The notes under the pieces: model-generated | The model's database searches: none | Told to the model about the DNA's origin: nothing | What the model saw: the letters and a program-made list of their open reading frames with translations, nothing else | Translations under genes and position numbers: made by a program | In this document: piece by piece, positions 27,013-37,830 of the stretch | How the letters are laid out: each line of letters begins with the position of its first letter | How positions within the stretch are numbered: position 1 is the first letter of the stretch | From: Proteus cibi | GTDB taxonomy: Bacteria > Pseudomonadota > Gammaproteobacteria > Enterobacterales > Enterobacteriaceae | Assembly: GCF_003144405.1 (NCBI RefSeq) | Contig: NZ_PENW01000009.1 | Location: forward strand, 248,001 to 312,000 | Length of the DNA stretch: 64,000 nucleotides | Direction: 5' to 3'

Positions 27013-28178
27013 TATTTTGCCTCCGCTGCTGCAACAACTTGTTTCGCGGCATCAGTTAAGCTTTTAGCTGCAATAATGTTTAATCCACTATCCGCTAATT
27101 TTTTAGTGCCTAACTCTGCATTGTTTCCTTCAAGACGAACAACCACAGGAACATTAACGCCAACTTCTTCAACTGCGCCAATAATACCGTCTGCGATTAA
27201 GTCACAACGAACAATACCGCCGAAAATGTTGACTAATACAGCACTGACATTTTCATCTGACAAAATAATCTTAAATGCTTCCGTTACGCGCTCTTTTGTT
27301 GCACCGCCACCTACATCAAGGAAGTTTGCAGGCTCGCCACCGTGAAGTTTAACGATATCCATTGTTCCCATCGCTAAGCCTGCACCATTAACCATACAAC
27401 CAATGTTGCCATCTAATGCAACGTAGTTCAGTTCCCATTGTGCAGCTTGTGCCTCACGAGGATCTTCTTGTGAAGGATCGTGCATTTCACGCATTTCTGG
27501 TTGACGATACAGCGCATTGCTATCTACGCCTAATTTACCATCAAGACAAATCAGATCGTCTTCTTTAGTAATAACCAGTGGGTTAATTTCGATTAAAGCA
27601 AGATCGCGCTCTAAGAAAATAGTGGCTAATCCCATAAAGATTTTAGCAAATTGACTAACTTGCTTGCCTTTTAAACCCAGTTTAAATGCTAATTCTCTTC
27701 CCTGATAAGGCATAGGACCTGTCAGTGGATCAATAATTGCGCGATGAATAAGTTCTGGCGTTTCTTCTGCCACTTTTTCAATTTCAACGCCGCCTTCTGT
27801 TGAAGCCATAAAGACAACGCGACGGGTACCACGGTCAACAACCGCACCAAGATAAAGCTCTTTAGCGATATCCGTTGCTGCTTCAACTAAAATCTGTGTA
27901 ACAGGCTGACCATTAGCGTCTGTTTGATAAGTGACTAGACGTTTACCTAACCATTGTTCAGCAAATGCGCGGATCTCTTCTTTAGATTTAACGACTTTTA
28001 CGCCGCCCGCTTTACCACGTCCACCCGCGTGAACCTGACATTTCACGACCCAAGGGCCTTGACCGATTTTTGATGCAGCTTCTTCTGCCTCGCGCGGTGT
28101 GGAGCAGGCGAAACCAGCAGGTGCTGGTAATCCATACCGTGTGAAAAGCTGTTTTGCCTGATACTCGTGTAAATTCAT
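27012..28178 (-). CDS. sucC: Succinyl-CoA synthetase beta subunit
   Basis: ADP-forming beta subunit, 388 residues, same length as E. coli SucC. An ATP-grasp domain occupies the N-terminal 240 residues ([34 protein letters not shown]) and a CoA-ligase domain the rest ([17 protein letters not shown]). It is translationally coupled to sucD. A 161-nt spacer with a stable hairpin separates it from sucB. Confidence 0.98.
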   Translation of the reverse strand: MNLHEYQAKQLFTRYGLPAPAGFACSTPREAEEAASKIGQGPWVVKCQVHAGGRGKAGGVKVVKSKEEIRAFAEQWLGKRLVTYQTDANGQPVTQILVEAATDIAKELYLGAVVDRGTRRVVFMASTEGGVEIEKVAEETPELIHRAIIDPLTGPMPYQGRELAFKLGLKGKQVSQFAKIFMGLATIFLERDLALIEINPLVITKEDDLICLDGKLGVDSNALYRQPEMREMHDPSQEDPREAQAAQWELNYVALDGNIGCMVNGAGLAMGTMDIVKLHGGEPANFLDVGGGATKERVTEAFKIILSDENVSAVLVNIFGGIVRCDLIADGIIGAVEEVGVNVPVVVRLEGNNAELGTKKLADSGLNIIAAKSLTDAAKQVVAAAEAK

Positions 28179-28296
28179 GATGTTCTATCCATAATCTTGT
28201 TGAAAGTCGGGCTTTCTTATTTTTTTGACTATAAGCCAGTGAAATCTGGCTTCACGAACACACTGTACTTCTTTGATGCTTGTGTCTGTTGCTAAG

Positions 28297-28322
28297 TAGG
28301 CAGGAGGAGCATCTCCTGCCTA
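28297..28322. other. Stable hairpin in the sucB-sucC spacer
   Basis: A perfect 10-bp stem (TAGGCAGGAG / CTCCTGCCTA) with a 6-nt loop and no T-run on the minus strand. It is more likely an mRNA-stabilising or processing hairpin than a terminator. Confidence 0.6.
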
Positions 28323-28339
28323 AAAGCGATATCTATTAC

Positions 28340-29545
28340 CTATACATCAAGTAATAAACGAGCTGGATCTTCTAGCATCTCTTTAACGGTTACTAAGAAA
28401 CCGACAGACTCACGACCATCAATTAAACGGTGGTCATAAGACAGAGCCAGATACATCATTGGTAGAATAACAACCTGACCATCTACTGCCATTGGGCGAT
28501 CTTTAATTGCATGCATCCCTAAAATGGCACTTTGTGGTGGGTTGATAATCGGAGTTGACATTAATGAACCGAAAACACCACCATTTGTGATAGTGAAGTT
28601 ACCGCCAGTTAAATCTTCAACAGTTAACTTACCGTCACGACCTTTTACAGCTAATGCTTTGATGTTTTTCTCAATATCCGCCATGCTCATTGCATCCGCA
28701 TCACGTAATACTGGTGTTACCAGACCACGTGGTGTTGATACCGCAATACTGATATCGAAGTAGTTGTGATAAACCACATCAGTACCATCGATAGAAGCAT
28801 TAACTTCTGGATAGCGTTTCAGGGCTTCAACAACGGCTTTAATATAGAAAGACATAAAGCCTAAACGTACACCGTGGCGTTTTTCGAATGCTTCACCATA
28901 CTGAGCACGTAAATCTTTGATTGGTTGCATGTTGATTTCGTTAAACGTTGTCAACATTGCAGTGGTGTTTTTCGCTTCTAACAAACGCTCAGCTACACGT
29001 TTACGTAAACGTGTCATTGGTACACGTTTTTCGCTACGGTGAGATAACAGTGCTTGAGGCACTTCTGCTACCGGTTGTGCAGTTGATTTATTCGCAACAT
29101 GGCCTTCGATATCTTGGCGAGTTAAACGTCCACCGACACCACTACCTTTTACATCCGCAGGGTTAATATCGTGCTCAGCCACTAAGCGACGCGCTGTTGG
29201 ACTTAATGCATCATTATTGCCTTTTTCAGCAATATCAGCACTTTGACGCTGTGCTGGAGTGCTATCTTGAGCAGGTTTCACATCAGCAGGAATGCCAGTG
29301 CTATCACCTAAACGAATGCGACCGAGTAATTGGCGTGAACCAACGGTAGCGCCTTCTTCTTCAAGAATACTTTCTAAAACACCCGCTTCACTTGCAGGAA
29401 CTTCTAAAACAACTTTATCTGTTTCGATTTCAACCAGCACTTCATCGCGTTGAATGCTATCACCAGGTTTTTTATGCCAAGTTGCGACCGATGCATCTGC
29501 AACTGATTCAGGGAGATCCGGTACTAGAATATCTACACTACTCAT
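28340..29545 (-). CDS. sucB: 2-oxoglutarate dehydrogenase E2, dihydrolipoyl succinyltransferase
   Basis: Core of the 2-oxoglutarate dehydrogenase complex, transferring succinyl groups to CoA. The 401-residue protein has one lipoyl domain with the lipoylated Lys44 ([12 protein letters not shown]), an Ala/Pro/Gln linker, the E1/E3-binding domain ([21 protein letters not shown], about 115-150) and the catalytic domain ending with [11 protein letters not shown] (active-site His). It starts 13 nt after sucA. Confidence 0.98.
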   Translation of the reverse strand: MSSVDILVPDLPESVADASVATWHKKPGDSIQRDEVLVEIETDKVVLEVPASEAGVLESILEEEGATVGSRQLLGRIRLGDSTGIPADVKPAQDSTPAQRQSADIAEKGNNDALSPTARRLVAEHDINPADVKGSGVGGRLTRQDIEGHVANKSTAQPVAEVPQALLSHRSEKRVPMTRLRKRVAERLLEAKNTTAMLTTFNEINMQPIKDLRAQYGEAFEKRHGVRLGFMSFYIKAVVEALKRYPEVNASIDGTDVVYHNYFDISIAVSTPRGLVTPVLRDADAMSMADIEKNIKALAVKGRDGKLTVEDLTGGNFTITNGGVFGSLMSTPIINPPQSAILGMHAIKDRPMAVDGQVVILPMMYLALSYDHRLIDGRESVGFLVTVKEMLEDPARLLLDV

Positions 29546-29558
29546 TTTCTATCCTTAT

Positions 29559-32363
29559 TTATTCAACTTTCAGTGCGTCTTCAACCAGAGCTTTTTGTTG
29601 CTCCTGATGAACAGAGGTATAACCAACTGCTGGCGAGGCTGATGCAGGACGTCCTGCATAACGTAATGTTGCGCCAGTAGGAATGGCATCACGGAAGTTA
29701 TGCTGACTACAGTACCAAGCACCTTGATTCAGTGGCTCTTCTTGACACCATACGAAATCTTTCACATGAGCATAAGGAGCTAAGACCTGAGCCATATCTT
29801 CATGTGGGAATGGATACAGTTGTTCAATACGAATAATGGCAACGTTGTTTTGCTCATTAGCACGACGCTGTTCTAATAAATCGTAGTAAACCTTACCGGA
29901 ACACATCACAACACGCTTCACATCAGCAGGTTTTAAATCATCTATTTCACCAATAACAGGCAAGAATTTACCATTTGCTAATTCATCCAACGCAGAAACC
30001 GCTAATGGATGACGTAACAGTGATTTTGGTGACATTACGATAAGTGGGCGACGCATACCACGTAACGCTTGACGGCGTAACATATGGTAAACCTGAGCCG
30101 GAGTTGATGGCACACAAACCTGCATGTTTTGCTCTGCACACAGTTGCAGATAACGCTCTAAACGCGCAGAGGAGTGTTCTGGACCTTGACCTTCATAACC
30201 GTGTGGTAACAACATAACTAAACCACACATACGACCCCATTTTTGCTCACCAGAGCTAATAAATTGGTCGATAACCACTTGAGCAACGTTTGCGAAGTCA
30301 CCAAATTGCGCTTCCCAAATCGTTAAACCGCGAGGTTCTGTTGTGGCATAACCATATTCAAATGCAAGTACTGCTTCTTCTGTTAATACAGAATCCCAGA
30401 CATTAAATTGTCCTTGAGCATTATGAACATTGGCTAAGGGTACATAAACAGAGCCATTTGTTTGGTTATGAATAACAGCATGACGATGGAAGAATGTACC
30501 ACGTCCCGCATCTTCACCAGAAAGACGAATGGTGATACCTTGGTCAACTAAAGTCGCATACGCTAATGTTTCTGCGGCACCCCAGTCGAGTAGTTTCTCA
30601 CCTTCTGCCATAACAGCACGGTCAGCATAAATTTTCTCAACACGAGACTGCATCACAATTTCTGAAGGAACGGTACTCACACGACGCGCTAAATCTTGTA
30701 AACGCGTTTTCTCTACTTTATGTGGATACTCTTCATTCCATTCGTGATTTAAGTACGGTTCCCATGTGTAAGAATGCAGACCCATTGGACGGTATTCTTC
30801 AACAACACAATCACCACGATCCAACGCATCACGATAGAGATTCACCAGTTCTGTCACATCATTGGCATCAAGCAATGATTGAGCAACCAGTTTATCTGCA
30901 TAAATTTTACGTGGTGTTGGATGTTTTTTGATTTTTTGATACATCAGAGGTTGAGTCGCATTTGGCTCATCCGCTTCGTTGTGACCATGACGACGGTAAC
31001 AAACGAGATCAATCATAACATCGCGTTTAAAGGTATTACGGAAATCCAATGCTAAGCGAGTGACAAAAGCTACCGCTTCAGGATCATCCGCATTAACGTG
31101 GAAAATAGGTGCCTGAACCATTTTCACAATATCAGTACAGTATTGTGTTGAACGGGCATCTTTTGGATTTGAAGTCGTAAAACCAACTTGGTTATTGATA
31201 ACAATACGAACTGTACCGCCGACTTCATAGCCACGCGCTTGAGACATGTTCAGGGTTTCTTGCACAACACCTTGACCTGTCACAGCAGCATCACCATGAA
31301 TCGTAATAGGAAGTACCATATTGCTACGCGCTTCATCTAAGCGATCACGACGAGCACGAACAGAACCGATTACAACTGGGCTAACAATCTCTAGGTGAGA
31401 TGGGTTAAAAGCTAATGCGAGGTGAACTTGAGCACCTTCCGTCGCAAAATCAGATGAGAAGCCTTGGTGATATTTAACGTCACCCGTTCCCAAATGTTCT
31501 TTATGAATACCCGCAAATTCATCAAATAAATCAGCCGGTTTTTTACCTAGGATATTAACCAGAACGTTTAAACGTCCACGGTGCGCCATACCAAGAACCA
31601 CTTCTCGAGTGTCTTGTTTACCTGCATGACGAATTAAATCTTTTAACATCGGAATTAATGCATCACCACCTTCTAAAGAGAAGCGTTTTGCACCTGGGAA
31701 TTTAGCACCTAGATAGCGCTCTAAACCTTCAGCCGCGGTTAGCTCAGCAAGAAAGCGTAACTTTTCTTCTTTAGTGAATTGGTCTGCAACATTCACTGAT
31801 TCTAAACGTTGTTGTAGCCAGCGTTTTTCTTCAGTATTAGTGATATGCATATATTCAGCACCGATTGAACCACAGTAAATGCGTTTCAGTGCTTCATATA
31901 AATCACCTAGTTTCATCGTTTCTTTGCCAATAGCAAAAGAACCGACGTTAAAGGTTTCTTCAAAGTCTTCTTTAGTTAGATTATGGAAAGCAGGATCTAA
32001 ATCTGGAACAGATTCTTGTTTCCATAAACCAAGTGGGTCGAGATTAGCGTTTTGATGACCACGAAAACGGAAGGCATTGATGAGCTGCAAAACTTTAACT
32101 TGTTTTGAGTCCATTGCCGGATCGCTTACCGAGGTATGATATCGAGTGGATTCTTTTGCGAGGCGTCTGAAGTAGTCGCGGGTTTGAGAATGCGACTGCT
32201 CTATGCCTTGACTTGCGGGCAGTTGTTGAAAAATCTCTCTCCAACTTTCGTCAACAGAGTTTGGGTCAGTTAGGTAATCTTCATAGATATCTTCTATGTA
32301 AGACTGATTCTCTCCTGCTAGAAAGGTTGATTCTAGCCAGTCCTTCATTGCGCCGTTCTGCAT
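29559..32363 (-). CDS. sucA: 2-oxoglutarate dehydrogenase E1
   Basis: Thiamine-diphosphate-dependent decarboxylase of the 2-oxoglutarate dehydrogenase complex. The 934-residue protein (E. coli 933) has FRFRGHQNANLDPLGLW, GMAHRGRLNVL, the ThDP motif GDAAVTGQGVVQETLN and the transketolase-like VLAFEYGYATTEPRGLTIWEAQFGDF. It starts MQNGAMKDWLES, aligned with E. coli. A 245-nt spacer separates it from sdhB. Confidence 0.98.
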   Translation of the reverse strand: MQNGAMKDWLESTFLAGENQSYIEDIYEDYLTDPNSVDESWREIFQQLPASQGIEQSHSQTRDYFRRLAKESTRYHTSVSDPAMDSKQVKVLQLINAFRFRGHQNANLDPLGLWKQESVPDLDPAFHNLTKEDFEETFNVGSFAIGKETMKLGDLYEALKRIYCGSIGAEYMHITNTEEKRWLQQRLESVNVADQFTKEEKLRFLAELTAAEGLERYLGAKFPGAKRFSLEGGDALIPMLKDLIRHAGKQDTREVVLGMAHRGRLNVLVNILGKKPADLFDEFAGIHKEHLGTGDVKYHQGFSSDFATEGAQVHLALAFNPSHLEIVSPVVIGSVRARRDRLDEARSNMVLPITIHGDAAVTGQGVVQETLNMSQARGYEVGGTVRIVINNQVGFTTSNPKDARSTQYCTDIVKMVQAPIFHVNADDPEAVAFVTRLALDFRNTFKRDVMIDLVCYRRHGHNEADEPNATQPLMYQKIKKHPTPRKIYADKLVAQSLLDANDVTELVNLYRDALDRGDCVVEEYRPMGLHSYTWEPYLNHEWNEEYPHKVEKTRLQDLARRVSTVPSEIVMQSRVEKIYADRAVMAEGEKLLDWGAAETLAYATLVDQGITIRLSGEDAGRGTFFHRHAVIHNQTNGSVYVPLANVHNAQGQFNVWDSVLTEEAVLAFEYGYATTEPRGLTIWEAQFGDFANVAQVVIDQFISSGEQKWGRMCGLVMLLPHGYEGQGPEHSSARLERYLQLCAEQNMQVCVPSTPAQVYHMLRRQALRGMRRPLIVMSPKSLLRHPLAVSALDELANGKFLPVIGEIDDLKPADVKRVVMCSGKVYYDLLEQRRANEQNNVAIIRIEQLYPFPHEDMAQVLAPYAHVKDFVWCQEEPLNQGAWYCSQHNFRDAIPTGATLRYAGRPASASPAVGYTSVHQEQQKALVEDALKVE

Positions 32364-32574
32364 TATGATCCCTTAAGCTATACAGCTTTAGTTCGCCGTG
32401 GATAACTAATACCGTGATTAAACGGTGTCGATTGCAAGGTTCTCTTATGACCCGCTATCTCGCAGGTTCTTTAAATATGGAGCTTAAGCTCTCAAGGAAC
32501 CTTTAAGCACTGTCTTACAGTGTTTAAAGGTGCCTTACTATTTTTACCGCAAACGTCTAATTTAGTTTTTCCAT

Positions 32575-32603
32575 TAACCGCCCTAACTATTTTAGGGCGG
32601 TTA
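32575..32603. other. Hairpin between sdhB and sucA
   Basis: A perfect 12-bp stem (TAACCGCCCTAA / TTAGGGCGGTTA) with a 5-nt loop, 6 nt after the sdhB stop. There is no T-run on the minus strand, so it is probably partial terminator or RNA stabiliser between sdh and suc. Confidence 0.6.
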
Positions 32604-32608
32604 TTATT

Positions 32609-33325
32609 TTATGCACTACGTTTTAACAACATTGACTTAATATGACCAATCGCTTTTGTTGGATTAAGTCCTTTAGGACATACGCTGACACAGTTCATGA
32701 TGCCATGACAACGGAACACACTGAACGCATCGTTAAGATCATCAAGACGAGACTCAGTTTCTGTATCACGACTATCAATCAAGAAACGATATGCCGCTAA
32801 CAATCCAGCAGGCCCGATAAACTTATCTGGATTCCACCAGAATGACGGGCAAGAGGTTGAACAACAAGCACAAAGGATACAATCATAAAGCCCATCAAGC
32901 TTTTCACGTTGTTCTGGTGACTGTAAGTTCTCACGAGCAGGAGGATTTTTGCCATTATTAATTAAATACGGACGAATTTTCTCATACTGTGTATAGAACT
33001 GAGTCATATCCACTATTAAATCACGAATGACGGGTAAACCAGGTAACGGTCTGATCACAATTTTCTTACTTCCTTTCTGTAAAGATGAAATAGGTGTGAT
33101 ACAAGCCAAACCATTTTTACCATTCATGTTCACGCCATCAGAGCCGCAAACACCTTCACGACAAGAGCGACGGAACGATAAGGTAGGATCTTTTTCCTTT
33201 AATTGAATTAATGCATCCAACAGCATCATGTCACGCCCTTCAGGAACTTCGAGGGTGTAATCTTGCATATGCGGCGCATTATCAACGTCGGGATTGTAAC
33301 GATAAATCGAAAATTCAAGTTTCAT
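32609..33325 (-). CDS. sdhB: Succinate dehydrogenase iron-sulfur subunit
   Basis: Electron-transfer subunit of complex II, 238 residues as in E. coli. The [2Fe-2S] ligands lie in SCREGVCGSDG ... NGLAC (Cys55, Cys60, Asp63, Cys75), and the [4Fe-4S] and [3Fe-4S] ligands in CILCACCSTSCPSF and CHGIMNCVSVCPKGLNP. The aspartate at position 63 in place of a cysteine is also present in the E. coli protein, so it is not a defect. Confidence 0.98.
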   Translation of the reverse strand: MKLEFSIYRYNPDVDNAPHMQDYTLEVPEGRDMMLLDALIQLKEKDPTLSFRRSCREGVCGSDGVNMNGKNGLACITPISSLQKGSKKIVIRPLPGLPVIRDLIVDMTQFYTQYEKIRPYLINNGKNPPARENLQSPEQREKLDGLYDCILCACCSTSCPSFWWNPDKFIGPAGLLAAYRFLIDSRDTETESRLDDLNDAFSVFRCHGIMNCVSVCPKGLNPTKAIGHIKSMLLKRSA

Positions 33326-33359
33326 ATTTAAGTCTCCGCAACTTCAATAACACCGCTGA

Positions 33360-35126
33360 TTAATATGTACGCACTTTTGGTGGGAAGGCTTCACGCAGTT
33401 TCGGCTGCATATTGACTTCACGTCGTGTCATTGTTTCGGTTTGCGGTTGATATAATGTATGACATAACCAGTTCGCATCATCACGTTCTGGGAAATCGAA
33501 ACGGCTATGAGCGCCACGGCTTTCTGTGCGGAAGTTTGCAGATACCGCAGTGGCATAAGCCGTTTCCATCAAGTTATCTAATTCTAAGCATTCAATACGC
33601 TGAGTATTAAACTCACTTGAATTATCATCCAGTCGTGCATTTTGTAAGCGCTCACGAATCACTTTCAGTTCTTCTAAGCCTTTTGCCATCGCATCGCCTT
33701 CACGGAATACCGAGAAGTTATGTTGCATACAAGATTGCAGTGCTTTACGAATTTCAACGGGATCTTCACCAGAACGGTTGTTTTCCCAGCGATTTAAGCG
33801 AGTTAATGCAGCTTCGACATCAGAATCGCTCGCGTCACGCATTGTGCCTTGTTCCATTAGTGACTCTTTTAAGTGAACCCCTGCTGAACGACCAAATACA
33901 ACGAGGTCTAACAGTGAGTTACCACCTAAGCGGTTTGCACCATGAACAGATACACAAGCAATTTCACCTACTGCGAACAATCCAGGAATAACAACATCTT
34001 CGCCCTTCTCGTTTACACGGATAGCTTGACCCGTCACTTTTGTTGGGATCCCCCCCATCATATAGTGACAAGTAGGAATAACAGGAATTGGTTCTTTAAC
34101 TGGGTCAACGTGTGCGAAAGTTCGAGATAGATCAAGGATACCCGGTAAACGAGATTCAAGAACGTCTTTACCCAGATGATCCAGTTTTAATTTCGCATGA
34201 GGCCCCCAAGGACCATCACAACCACGGCCTTCACGAATTTCGATCATAATAGAACGCGCAACCACGTCACGACCTGCAAGGTCTTTGGCGTTTGGTGCAT
34301 AACGTTCCATAAAGCGTTCACCGTCTTTATTCAACAGATATCCGCCTTCACCACGGCAACCTTCGGTCACTAATACACCCGCACCTGCAATACCTGTTGG
34401 GTGGAATTGCCACATTTCCATATCTTGCAGAGGAACGCCTGCGCGAACCGCCATACCCACACCATCACCTGTGTTGATATGCGCATTAGTGGTTGATTGG
34501 TAAATACGACCGGCACCGCCAGTAGCCAAAATCGTGGCGTTTGCTTTGAAATAAACGACTTCACCCGTTTCGATGCAAATGGCAGTACAACCAACGATAT
34601 CGCCATCTTGGTTTTTCACTAAATCCAGTGAGTACCATTCTGAAAAGATGGTTGTATGGTTTTTTAAATTTTGCTGATAAAGGGTATGCAATAATGCGTG
34701 CCCAGTACGGTCAGCGGCAGCAGCTGTACGTGCAGCTTGTTCACCACCAAAGTTCTTTGACTGACCACCGAATGGACGCTGATAAATACGACCATCATCT
34801 AGGCGAGAAAATGGGAGTCCCATATGTTCCAGCTCTAAAATTGCTTCAGGGCCGGTTTTACACATATATTCGATAGCGTCTTGGTCGCCAATATAATCGG
34901 AACCTTTTACCGTATCGTACATGTGCCATTCCCAGTTATCCTCATGAGTATTACCTAGTGCAACAGTAATCCCCCCTTGAGCGGAAACAGTATGAGAACG
35001 AGTAGGAAAAACTTTAGAAATCAGTGCACAAGACAGACCCATTTGAGAAATCTGTAAAGCGGCACGCATACCCGCACCACCAGCACCAATAACAACAGCA
35101 TCAAACTCTCTTACTGGCAGATTCAT
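33360..35126 (-). CDS. sdhA: Succinate dehydrogenase flavoprotein
   Basis: Catalytic subunit oxidising succinate to fumarate with covalent FAD. The 588-residue protein has the dinucleotide fold ([15 protein letters not shown]), the FAD-attachment His45 ([12 protein letters not shown]) and active-site segments including [11 protein letters not shown] and [10 protein letters not shown] chose the ATG at 35126, four codons inside the longest frame, because it overlaps the sdhD stop (TAATG) and gives exactly the E. coli length. Confidence 0.98.
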   Translation of the reverse strand: MNLPVREFDAVVIGAGGAGMRAALQISQMGLSCALISKVFPTRSHTVSAQGGITVALGNTHEDNWEWHMYDTVKGSDYIGDQDAIEYMCKTGPEAILELEHMGLPFSRLDDGRIYQRPFGGQSKNFGGEQAARTAAAADRTGHALLHTLYQQNLKNHTTIFSEWYSLDLVKNQDGDIVGCTAICIETGEVVYFKANATILATGGAGRIYQSTTNAHINTGDGVGMAVRAGVPLQDMEMWQFHPTGIAGAGVLVTEGCRGEGGYLLNKDGERFMERYAPNAKDLAGRDVVARSIMIEIREGRGCDGPWGPHAKLKLDHLGKDVLESRLPGILDLSRTFAHVDPVKEPIPVIPTCHYMMGGIPTKVTGQAIRVNEKGEDVVIPGLFAVGEIACVSVHGANRLGGNSLLDLVVFGRSAGVHLKESLMEQGTMRDASDSDVEAALTRLNRWENNRSGEDPVEIRKALQSCMQHNFSVFREGDAMAKGLEELKVIRERLQNARLDDNSSEFNTQRIECLELDNLMETAYATAVSANFRTESRGAHSRFDFPERDDANWLCHTLYQPQTETMTRREVNMQPKLREAFPPKVRTY

Positions 35127-35470
35127 TACACACCCCACACCACAATTGTTCCATAAATAAGATAAACCAACAGCGCAACAACGATAATCAGTTGTAAAGT
35201 CAGGCGTAATGCCAGCGGTTTAATATAGTCCGTTAACACTTGCCACATTCCGATCCACGCGTGAATAAGAATAGAAAGCAGGGTCAAGATGGTGAACACT
35301 TTGGTTAAGGATGAGCTAAAGAACCCACGCCATACCTCATAGGTTATTTCTGTTGTAGCAATAAACCCTACAAGATAAAGAACATATAAAACGATAATAA
35401 TGGCTGAGGCACGAAGGAATAACCAATCCTGTATGCCAGTACGGCCTAAAGTAGAAGAATTACTTACCAT
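35126..35470 (-). CDS. sdhD: Succinate dehydrogenase membrane anchor SdhD
   Basis: Three-helix anchor of complex II, 114 residues. It contains the haem-ligand histidine in [12 protein letters not shown] and the ubiquinone-site DYIKP motif (Asp/Tyr). It overlaps sdhC by 7 nt and sdhA by 1 nt, so the four subunits are tightly coupled. Confidence 0.96.
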   Translation of the reverse strand: MVSNSSTLGRTGIQDWLFLRASAIIIVLYVLYLVGFIATTEITYEVWRGFFSSSLTKVFTILTLLSILIHAWIGMWQVLTDYIKPLALRLTLQLIIVVALLVYLIYGTIVVWGV

Positions 35471-35841
35471 ACTAATACCCCCGCCAATATTGATAAAATA
35501 ACGGTAATAACCATTGATGCAGCCGCTGAGTTGCGACCCACAATCAAGGTTTCATCAATAAAGCCGAAGTCCATTAGCATATGACGGATACCACCACAAA
35601 TGTGATACGCCAATGCCGTTAGGATGCCCCACAAAATAAATTTCGCGAAGAAGCCAGTCATAATTTCAGCAGCTTGCTGAAAACCTTCAGGAGAGGAGAG
35701 AGAGGTGCCAAGTAACCACAGTAAGATGCCAACTGCGACTAACATGATAACCCCAGAGACACGATGCAAGATCGATGCGATAGCAGGGAGTGGAAACTGT
35801 ATCGTCTGTAAATCCAGATTGACAGGTCTTTGTTTTTTCAC
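35464..35841 (-). CDS. sdhC: Succinate dehydrogenase cytochrome b556 subunit SdhC
   Basis: Large anchor subunit, 125 residues with three helices, beginning [16 protein letters not shown] and including SILHRVSGV (quinone site Ser/Arg) and [18 protein letters not shown] (haem ligand His). The start is GTG at 35841, or possibly ATT one codon earlier, because an in-frame TAA lies two codons upstream. The E. coli protein has four extra N-terminal residues. It is the first gene of sdhCDAB-sucABCD. Confidence 0.95.
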   Translation of the reverse strand: MKKQRPVNLDLQTIQFPLPAIASILHRVSGVIMLVAVGILLWLLGTSLSSPEGFQQAAEIMTGFFAKFILWGILTALAYHICGGIRHMLMDFGFIDETLIVGRNSAAASMVITVILSILAGVLVW

Positions 35842-36052
35842 AATTTATGCCCACACAGCTTTTATAATTTTTCCTTCCTCCGGACCTGGATGGAAATCAA
35901 ACAGCGAATGGGGTACAAAGGCACATCTTAAGTAAAATGTTAAATCCGTCTATTTTACAAAAAGTGTGGATTCGTTACGCTGGTTCTCCATACAACAACG
36001 GTTCCGGAGACCTGCGCGCAGTATAAGTGCTTCACAAACTTATTACAATTAC

Positions 36053-36067
36053 CACACAACTTGTGTG
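36053..36067. promoter_or_regulatory. Perfect 15-bp palindrome upstream of sdhC
   Basis: CACACAA-C-TTGTGTG is a 7-1-7 palindrome in the sdhC-gltA control region, 212-226 nt from the sdhC start. The TTGTG half-sites recall repressor or CRP-type half-sites but the spacing does not fit CRP. The binding protein is unknown. Confidence 0.4.
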
Positions 36068-36120
36068 CCCGACATTTGCCTCGAACAGTGAGAGGGATCA
36101 CTATTTAATACATCTGATGC

Positions 36121-36139
36121 AAAAATGATTATCATTTTT
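36121..36139. promoter_or_regulatory. Fur-box-like palindrome between sdhC and gltA
   Basis: AAAAATGAT-T-ATCATTTTT is a perfect 9-1-9 palindrome that agrees with the 19-bp Fur consensus at 14 positions (core AATGATTATCATT). It lies in the 625-bp divergent region serving sdhC and gltA. The fur gene itself is in this window. Confidence 0.6.
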
Positions 36140-36466
36140 GACACATGTACAACATTTTTATTACATTCACCGTATTATTTTAATGTTTATGTTTTTTTTG
36201 TGCGCAAACACGCTTCCAGAAACCTCAAACTTATGTAAAAGTGATAGCAGTACTAATTCTAAGTGCATTGCATAAAAAAGCACCTAAAAAACATAACATC
36301 AAAAGCTCCTTAACATAAGTGACACACTATAGACCTAGACATTACGGGCATTAAATAAAACTCGGCTGGGTACCTTACATCAACTATAGTTTCACTATCG
36401 AAGTGCATCTTTATGAAGATACCCTCGACTTTGTTAGGAGACATATAAGCGCTAAGGAGATTATAA

Positions 36467-37750
36467 ATGGCTGATAACAAAGCTAAGCTAACGATTGCTG
36501 AAACATCTGTAGACTTGGACGTTCTATCCCCTACACTCGGTTCCAAAGTTATTGATATTCGTACTCTCGGCTCCAAAGGTTATTACACCTATGATCCCGG
36601 CTTTACTTCAACCGCCTCTTGTGAGTCAAAAATCACTTTTATTGATGGTGATAACGGTATCTTACTTCACCGTGGTTTCCCTATCGGGCAATTAGCGACT
36701 GAATCAACATACTTGGAAGTCTGTTATATCCTGCTGTACGGTGAAGCACCGACACAAGAGCAATACGATAAATTTAAAACTACCGTCACTCGTCACACCA
36801 TGATCCATGAACAAATCACTCGACTGTTCCATGGTTTCCGTCGCGACTCTCACCCGATGGCGGTTTTATGTGGTGTTACTGGCGCATTAGCTGCGTTCTA
36901 TCACGATGCATTGGATGTCAGTAATCCTGTTCACCGCGATATCACGGCTTATCGCCTACTATCAAAAATGCCAACAGTGGCAGCCATGTGTTACAAATAC
37001 TCTATTGGTCAACCTTTCGTTTATCCAAAAAATGACCTCTCCTATGCTGGTAACTTCTTACATATGATGTTTGCAACACCATGCGAAGAGTATGTTGTTA
37101 ACCCAGTACTTGAACGCGCAATGGATAGAATTTTCATCCTTCACGCAGATCACGAGCAAAACGCATCAACTTCGACAGTGCGTACTGCGGGTTCTTCGGG
37201 TGCAAACCCATTTGCATGTATCGCAGCAGGTATCGCGTCACTTTGGGGACCGGCTCATGGTGGTGCTAACGAAGCTTGTCTACGTATGCTGGAAGAGATC
37301 AAAACGGTTGAACATATTCCTGAATTTATTAAACGTGCAAAAGATAAAAATGACTCCTTCCGTTTAATGGGCTTTGGTCACCGTGTTTACAAAAACTACG
37401 ATCCTCGTGCAACAGTAATGCGTGAGACCTGTCATGAAGTGTTAAAAGAACTAAACCTCAATGACAGCTTACTTGAAGTGGCTATGGAATTAGAACGTAT
37501 TGCTTTAAACGACCCGTATTTTATTGAGAAAAAACTGTATCCTAACGTTGACTTCTACTCTGGTATTATCCTTAAAGCGTTAGGTATTCCATCCAATATG
37601 TTTACCGTTATTTTTGCTATTGCACGTACAATTGGTTGGATTGCTCACTGGAATGAAATGCACGAAGATGGTCTGAAAATTGCGCGTCCTCGTCAGCTTT
37701 ATACTGGTTATGATGAGCGCGAGTTCAAAAGTGAAATTAAAAAGAAATAA
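36467..37750 (+). CDS. gltA: Citrate synthase (type II)
   Basis: Condenses acetyl-CoA and oxaloacetate to citrate. The 427-residue protein, same length as E. coli GltA, belongs to the hexameric, NADH-inhibited type: N-terminal beta domain ([18 protein letters not shown]), the substrate histidines in [24 protein letters not shown] and [22 protein letters not shown] lies 8 nt before the ATG. It is divergent from sdhC; the 625-bp intergenic region carries the shared controls. Confidence 0.98.
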   Translation: MADNKAKLTIAETSVDLDVLSPTLGSKVIDIRTLGSKGYYTYDPGFTSTASCESKITFIDGDNGILLHRGFPIGQLATESTYLEVCYILLYGEAPTQEQYDKFKTTVTRHTMIHEQITRLFHGFRRDSHPMAVLCGVTGALAAFYHDALDVSNPVHRDITAYRLLSKMPTVAAMCYKYSIGQPFVYPKNDLSYAGNFLHMMFATPCEEYVVNPVLERAMDRIFILHADHEQNASTSTVRTAGSSGANPFACIAAGIASLWGPAHGGANEACLRMLEEIKTVEHIPEFIKRAKDKNDSFRLMGFGHRVYKNYDPRATVMRETCHEVLKELNLNDSLLEVAMELERIALNDPYFIEKKLYPNVDFYSGIILKALGIPSNMFTVIFAIARTIGWIAHWNEMHEDGLKIARPRQLYTGYDEREFKSEIKKK

Positions 37751-37778
37751 TTGAGTTTTATTCATTATCTATCTTGCT

Positions 37779-37808
37779 AAGCCCCGTTTAAATCGGGGCT
37801 TTATATTT
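37779..37808 (+). terminator. gltA terminator
   Basis: AAGCCCCG / CGGGGCTT with a 7-nt loop followed by TATATTTT, 29 nt after the gltA stop. The AraC-type gene converges from the other side. Confidence 0.85.
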
Positions 37809-37830
37809 TAAATATATCGATAAAATTCGA

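Noticed and set aside
32609-33325. Asp at an expected cysteine ligand of SdhB (position 63)
   Set aside because: The same Asp is present in the E. coli enzyme, so it is normal for this family.
34976-35126. Upstream start of sdhA at 35138
   Set aside because: The ATG at 35126 gives the exact E. coli length and the TAATG overlap with sdhD; the four extra residues are unsupported.
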